Shown: positions 60,060 to 64,000 of the stretch, one piece after another | Layout of the letters: each line of letters starts with the position of its first letter | Position numbering within the stretch: the stretch's first letter is position 1 | Assembly (NCBI RefSeq): GCF_900111095.1 | Contig: NZ_FOGB01000003.1 | Location: 62,001-126,000 of the forward strand | Length of the DNA stretch: 64,000 bases | Direction of reading: 5' to 3' | From: Amphritea atlantica | GTDB taxonomy: Bacteria; Pseudomonadota; Gammaproteobacteria; Pseudomonadales; Balneatricaceae | Made by a program: the position numbers and the translations under genes | The notes under the pieces: generated by a model | Seen by the model: only the letters and a program-made list of their open reading frames with translations | Told to the model about the DNA's origin: nothing | Databases searched by the model: none

Positions 60060-60875
60060 ATGAATAAAGCCCACTTCTCTCTCACAGATATCGGTATTAA
60101 TCTTACCGATAGCGCCTTTGATGCCGACCGTGAAACGGTGATTCAGGAGGCTGAAGCGGTTGGAGTCAAACGGATGCTGATCACCGGCACCACTGCCGCC
60201 AGTAGTGAGCAGGCGATCAGTCTTTGCCGGCAATATCCCGATCAGCTGTTTTGCACTGCCGGGGTTCACCCTCATTACAGTAAAGAGTTCACATCGACCA
60301 CCCGGGAAACCCTGACAGACTTGCTCAAACAGCCGGAAGTTCGCGCGGTGGGTGAAACAGGGCTGGATTTCAACCGCAATTTCTCCCCGCCAGAACAACA
60401 GATCCGGGCCTTTGAGCAACAGCTGGAGCTGGCTGCCGAATCGGGCCTGCCACTATTTCTGCATGAACGGGATGCTCACAGCCGTCAGGTTGAGATGCTC
60501 AGGGACGCCAGAGATCAGCTCTATGGAGGTGTTGCCCACTGCTTTACCGGCAACCGCGAAGAGCTCTATCACTACCTCGACCTTGATCTCTATATCGGTA
60601 TTACCGGCTGGATCTGCGATGAGCGCCGGGGAAGCGAGCTATTACGCCTGGTCAAAGAGATCCCTGCTGACCGCCTGATGCTGGAAACCGACGCCCCCTA
60701 CCTGCTGCCGCGTGACCTGAAACCCCGGCCTAAAAGCCGCCGTAATCTGCCGTTATACCTGACACATATTCTCGAACAGGTCGCCCGGCAGAGAGACTGC
60801 GACCCACAACAGCTGGCGCAACAGACTGAGATCAATTGCGAGAGACTCTTCCGGTTTAATCAGACAGATACTTAA
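60060..60875 (+). CDS. tatD: TatD-family metal-dependent DNase
   Basis: 3'-5' exonuclease of the amidohydrolase fold. 271 aa. DIGINLTD at the start, AGVHPHYS, GETGLDFNRNFSPPEQQ, HCFTGN, GITGWICDERRG and ETDAPYLLPRDL match E. coli TatD rather than YcfH or YjjV. 14 bp after slt. Overlaps the convergent glutaredoxin-like gene by 4 bp. Confidence 0.95.
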   Translation: MNKAHFSLTDIGINLTDSAFDADRETVIQEAEAVGVKRMLITGTTAASSEQAISLCRQYPDQLFCTAGVHPHYSKEFTSTTRETLTDLLKQPEVRAVGETGLDFNRNFSPPEQQIRAFEQQLELAAESGLPLFLHERDAHSRQVEMLRDARDQLYGGVAHCFTGNREELYHYLDLDLYIGITGWICDERRGSELLRLVKEIPADRLMLETDAPYLLPRDLKPRPKSRRNLPLYLTHILEQVARQRDCDPQQLAQQTEINCERLFRFNQTDT

Positions 60876-61114
60876 AGACGGGCGATAAAACGGCCGACGT
60901 CCTGGTGATCAAAGGGCCAGCGCAACTCTTCACCACTGACCTCATCCACCAGCACGGGAATGAGCAGCGCGTATTTTTCCAACAGCGCATCGTCATAGGC
61001 GATATCCACCTCATCCAGCTGATGCAACTGCGGATCCATAGAATGGATGAGAATGTCGGCGGCTTCATCGCACAGATGACACCCCACACTGCTCATAAGT
61101 AAAAACTGTCGCAT
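60872..61114 (-). CDS. Glutaredoxin-like (DUF836) protein
   Basis: 80 aa thioredoxin-fold protein. CxxC in GCHLCDEA near residue 12; PVLVDEVSGEELRWPF is the cis-Pro strand region. Redox role, partner unknown. ATG at 61114. Confidence 0.85.
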   Translation of the reverse strand: MRQFLLMSSVGCHLCDEAADILIHSMDPQLHQLDEVDIAYDDALLEKYALLIPVLVDEVSGEELRWPFDHQDVGRFIARL

Positions 61115-61549
61115 TAAGTCTCTCTATCCTCTTCGATTCTGCTTTTTGGTACCGGACACTTTGGTTGTACTGCTCACCGGGTTGATTATATCGTAATTGA
61201 AGGATCTTTTACGGAGATCTCTCCCCTAGCCAGCCACAACCGGATACCGTCGGCCATATCGATACAGATTAAAGAAAACTGCAACATTCCGGTGATATAT
61301 TTTCGGCGGCATAGCACAAAGAACCCAATCAATCTGACTAAAGTAGGGCAATAGAAGCTTGCTGCGCCGCATCAAGTTGTCTATGCTCAGGGTCTCTGTT
61401 TGAAAAATAGCCGGAGCAATCTAGTCAAGTGCATAACCTGCCGGCCCGTCAGACAGTTATACAATTTTAGCCCGTTACCAACTCGCGATAGCCCACCATA
61501 GAAGTTGGCACCGCATACTCAAGGCAGGCTCCAGAAAGAAGGCAGTTTT
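61115..61549. other. Long leader region upstream of class I phaC
   Basis: 435 bp with no credible gene. It must hold the phaC promoter. CTGC-GCC-GCAT (61362-61372) differs by one base from the CTGC-N3-GCAG site reported for some PhaR proteins. No confident -35/-10 pair was found. Confidence 0.4.
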
Positions 61550-63292
61550 ATGGAAAATAACAGCAACATCCTCTCCAACCCGCAAGAGTTTATCAACTAT
61601 CTTAATCAGGAAAGCAAAAAAGTTCTGGAGATCTATTCTCAGGGGAAAAGCGAAGATATGTTTAAGCAGTTTACGCAGTCCTGGACCGAACTGGCAGCCC
61701 GCTCTTTCGAAGACCCTTCAGTATGGGTTCGGGCGATTACAGACTATCAGCAAGCACAGATCAACCTGTGGCAGAATATCCTGACCGGAAAGTCGGTGGA
61801 GAAGCCCGTTGCTGAGCCACAGAAAGGCGATCGCCGTTTCGCCGCTGAAGAGTGGAGCCAAAACCCGGTTTTCTCTTACATAAAGCAATCCTATCTGCTG
61901 ACATCAAACCTGCTCAATGATATGGCGGCCAACGCTAAACTAAGCGATAGCGAGCAGAAAAAGCTTGAGTTCTATACTCAGCAATATACCGATGCCATGT
62001 CACCGACCAACTTTGCACTGACCAACCCTGAAGTGCTGCAACAGGCATTGGAAACCAAAGGACAAAGCTTAATTGATGGCCTGCAAAATCTGCTGGGCGA
62101 TGTGGAAAAAGGTCGTATTACCATGACCGATGAAGCCGCATTCACTCTGGGTGAGAACATTGCTACATCAGAGGGTGCCGTTGTTTTTGAAAACGAAATG
62201 CTGCAGCTGATTCAATATAAGCCTTCTACTGAACAGGTATATAGCCGCCCGACGTTGATCGTCCCACCCTGCATCAACAAGTTTTACATACTGGATCTGC
62301 AGGAGCATAACTCCTACGTTAAATACTGCGTCGATCAGGGCATGACAGTTTTCCTTATCTCCTGGGTCAACCCAACAGTGGAACAGCGTGGTATCTCCTG
62401 GGATGATTATGTTGAAAATGGCACCCTGAAAGCGGTTGAGGCGGTCAAGAAGATCACTGAGCAGGATAAAATCAACTGCGTGTCATGGTGTATCGGCGGC
62501 ACTATTCTGGCCTCCACGCTGGCCGTCATGGCCAAGCGCAAAGATGAATCCATAGCTTCAGCCACATTCCTGACCACCCTGACCGACTTTACCGATCCGG
62601 GTGATCTGAGTGTCTTCATCGATGAACAGCAGGTTAAGCAGCTGACTCAGAAAGTCGATGATGAAGGTCTGCTCAACGGCCGCAACCTGGCAACCGCATT
62701 CAACATGCTGCGTTCTAACGATCTGGTATGGTCCTATGTTGTTAACAACTATCTCAAAGGCCAGAACCCGGCTCCATTCGATATCCTTTACTGGAACTCA
62801 GACTCGACCAACCTGCCAGCTAAGATGTACAACTTCTATATCAACGAGATGTATATCAACAACAAACTGGCTCAACCGGGTGGTCTGACGATTTGTGGCG
62901 AATCCATTGACCTGCGCGATATCAAGATTCCGGTTTACTTCCTTTCCACTATTGAGGATCACATCGCCCCCTGGAAAGGTACCTTCAAAGGTACCGAGAT
63001 GATGCAGGGTAAGATTGAGTTTGTACTGGGCGCCAGCGGACACGTAGCAGGGGTTATTAACCCGGCTTCCAAGAACCGCCGTAACTACTGGACCGGCGGC
63101 GAGCTGGGTCAGGGCCCTGATCACTGGCTGGAAACCGCTGAACGTCAGGAGGGCAGCTGGTGGCCAAACTGGGCCAAGTGGCTTAAACCCAAGGCGGGCA
63201 AGAAGGTTGATGCGCCGAAAGATTACGGTAACGCAGAGTTTAAAGCGATTGAAGCGGCTCCCGGCCGTTATGTTGCCAGTCGCGTTGACTAA
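61550..63292 (+). CDS. phaC: Class I PHA synthase PhaC
   Basis: Homodimeric short-chain PHA synthase. 580 aa from the ATG at 61550 (AAGAAGG upstream; a TTG at 61507 is spurious). Box SWCIGG holds the nucleophile Cys, within the [GS]-x-C-x-[GA]-G pattern but with Ser first; Asp in TIEDHIAPW and His in ASGHVAGV. DFTDPGDL, YWNSDSTNLP and WTGGELGQGPDHWL are class I signatures. No phaA/phaB nearby. Confidence 0.95.
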   Translation: MENNSNILSNPQEFINYLNQESKKVLEIYSQGKSEDMFKQFTQSWTELAARSFEDPSVWVRAITDYQQAQINLWQNILTGKSVEKPVAEPQKGDRRFAAEEWSQNPVFSYIKQSYLLTSNLLNDMAANAKLSDSEQKKLEFYTQQYTDAMSPTNFALTNPEVLQQALETKGQSLIDGLQNLLGDVEKGRITMTDEAAFTLGENIATSEGAVVFENEMLQLIQYKPSTEQVYSRPTLIVPPCINKFYILDLQEHNSYVKYCVDQGMTVFLISWVNPTVEQRGISWDDYVENGTLKAVEAVKKITEQDKINCVSWCIGGTILASTLAVMAKRKDESIASATFLTTLTDFTDPGDLSVFIDEQQVKQLTQKVDDEGLLNGRNLATAFNMLRSNDLVWSYVVNNYLKGQNPAPFDILYWNSDSTNLPAKMYNFYINEMYINNKLAQPGGLTICGESIDLRDIKIPVYFLSTIEDHIAPWKGTFKGTEMMQGKIEFVLGASGHVAGVINPASKNRRNYWTGGELGQGPDHWLETAERQEGSWWPNWAKWLKPKAGKKVDAPKDYGNAEFKAIEAAPGRYVASRVD

Positions 63293-63313
63293 TCAGCGAA
63301 ACCACCGATAATA

Positions 63314-63340
63314 AACCGGGGCCTGCGCCCCGGTTTTTTT
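63314..63340 (+). terminator. Terminator of class I phaC
   Basis: AACCGGGGC/GCCCCGGTT stem with a four-base loop, then seven T, about 22 bp after the phaC stop. Confidence 0.93.
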
Positions 63341-63373
63341 ATTCCTGCTTCTCAGACCTGCGACTGACACCCT

Positions 63374-64000
63374 TTGAAACCACTTGCCACACTCTCTTTA
63401 CAGGAAAGCCGTCAGATTCTCGCCCTGGCTGTTCCTATCCTGATTGCTGAACTGTCACAAGCCGCCATGGGATTTATTGATACCCTGATGGCGGCCCGCT
63501 ATGGCGCAGAAGATCTGGCTGCCGTCGCTCTGGGTTCCGGCATCTGGCTGCCTGTGCTTATCTCGCTGGGCGGTCTGCTGATGGCGATCACCCCCATGGT
63601 TGCCAACCATGCGGGCAGTGATCAGTTGCGCAGAACCCGGCTGATATTCCATCAGGGGGTGCTGATTGCGCTTTTCGCCGGAGCATTCGCCTGGCTGATA
63701 CTCCGCAACATGGAGGTGGTTCTCGATCTGATGCAGGTAACCGGTAGCCTGAAAATAAAAACCCTGGGTTATCTGGATGCCCTTTCCTGGGGAATACCGG
63801 GGATGATGCTCTATCAGGGGGCTCGCAGCTACTCAGAGGGGCTGGGTAAAACCCAGCCACTGATGAAGATCGCTCTGTTCGCCCTGCTGTGCAACATTCC
63901 ACTCAACTACCTGCTGATCTACGGCAAACTGGGTTTTCCCGAGCTGGGGGGTGTTGGCTGCGGCTGGGCAACCACCATAGTAATGTGGATTATGGCACTC
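63374..64000 (+). CDS. norM: MATE efflux pump NorM, N-terminal part (cut by window end)
   Basis: 209 codons are visible, ending at the window edge. At least five TM helices. LALAVPILIAELSQAAMGFIDT and later NIPLNYLLIYGKLGFPELGG and GVGCGWAT match NorM (sodium-driven multidrug MATE). The start is a TTG at 63374 in frame with the core; no ATG precedes it before the phaC terminator region, and the ribosome site is weak, so a downstream start is possible. Confidence 0.9.
   Translation, partial: MKPLATLSLQESRQILALAVPILIAELSQAAMGFIDTLMAARYGAEDLAAVALGSGIWLPVLISLGGLLMAITPMVANHAGSDQLRRTRLIFHQGVLIALFAGAFAWLILRNMEVVLDLMQVTGSLKIKTLGYLDALSWGIPGMMLYQGARSYSEGLGKTQPLMKIALFALLCNIPLNYLLIYGKLGFPELGGVGCGWATTIVMWIMAL

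Noticed and set aside
61400-61465. TTGAAA and TATACA as the phaC promoter
   Set aside because: The spacing between the elements is far from 16-18 bp.

Overview
The window is chromosomal DNA from a Gram-negative, probably marine gammaproteobacterium. Gene content and order point to the Oceanospirillales/Pseudomonadales side (Neptunomonas, Amphritea or Marinobacterium-like), but this is judged from remembered synteny, not from a search. Three blocks recall Pseudomonas: leuC-leuD-leuB-asd-fimV-truA-trpF-(trpBA)-accD-folC-dedD-cvpA-purF-metZ; aroC-prmB-Smr-folE; and lexA-sulA-small ORF-DUF6586-topA. Genes are densely packed, and many stops and starts overlap or are coupled.

Layout. 1-18.5 kb: dusC (cut by the window edge) and thpR, then a long minus-strand biosynthetic run for leucine, the aspartate-family branch point, tryptophan, fatty acid, folate, purine and methionine, including the polar hub protein FimV. 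18.6-22.6 kb: a LysR regulator divergent from leuC with a clear operator, a class III PHA synthase pair (phaE-phaC), and speD. 22.6-25 kb: a strongly AT-rich, decayed accessory island made of repeated 3' ends of a type I secretion adaptor (HlyD) gene, each followed by a different small ORF or hairpin. 25-28.9 kb: arsenite oxidase aioBA and a DJ-1/PfpI protein. 29-36 kb: an RHH protein, DUF6489 plus phaR (PHA regulation), an MFS transporter, speE, aroC, prmB, an Smr protein and folE. 36-46.6 kb: a DMT exporter, an RssA-like patatin, DUF4892, an alpha/beta hydrolase, a PglL-type O-oligosaccharyltransferase, sixA, gpsA, selO and rhlB. 46.6-53.7 kb: the SOS block dinG/lexA-sulA with three LexA boxes, and topA. 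53.8-64 kb: small membrane proteins, uspA, uup, slt, tatD, a glutaredoxin-like gene, a class I PHA synthase phaC and the start of a norM MATE pump.

How it fits together: carbon storage is a theme (class III phaEC, class I phaC, phaR and a DUF6489 partner within 45 kb). Polyamine synthesis is split (speD, speE), with aioBA and the degenerate island lying between. The parts least explained by ordinary core biology are the HlyD-remnant island (22569-24801) and the arsenite oxidase pair without visible regulators or ars genes.
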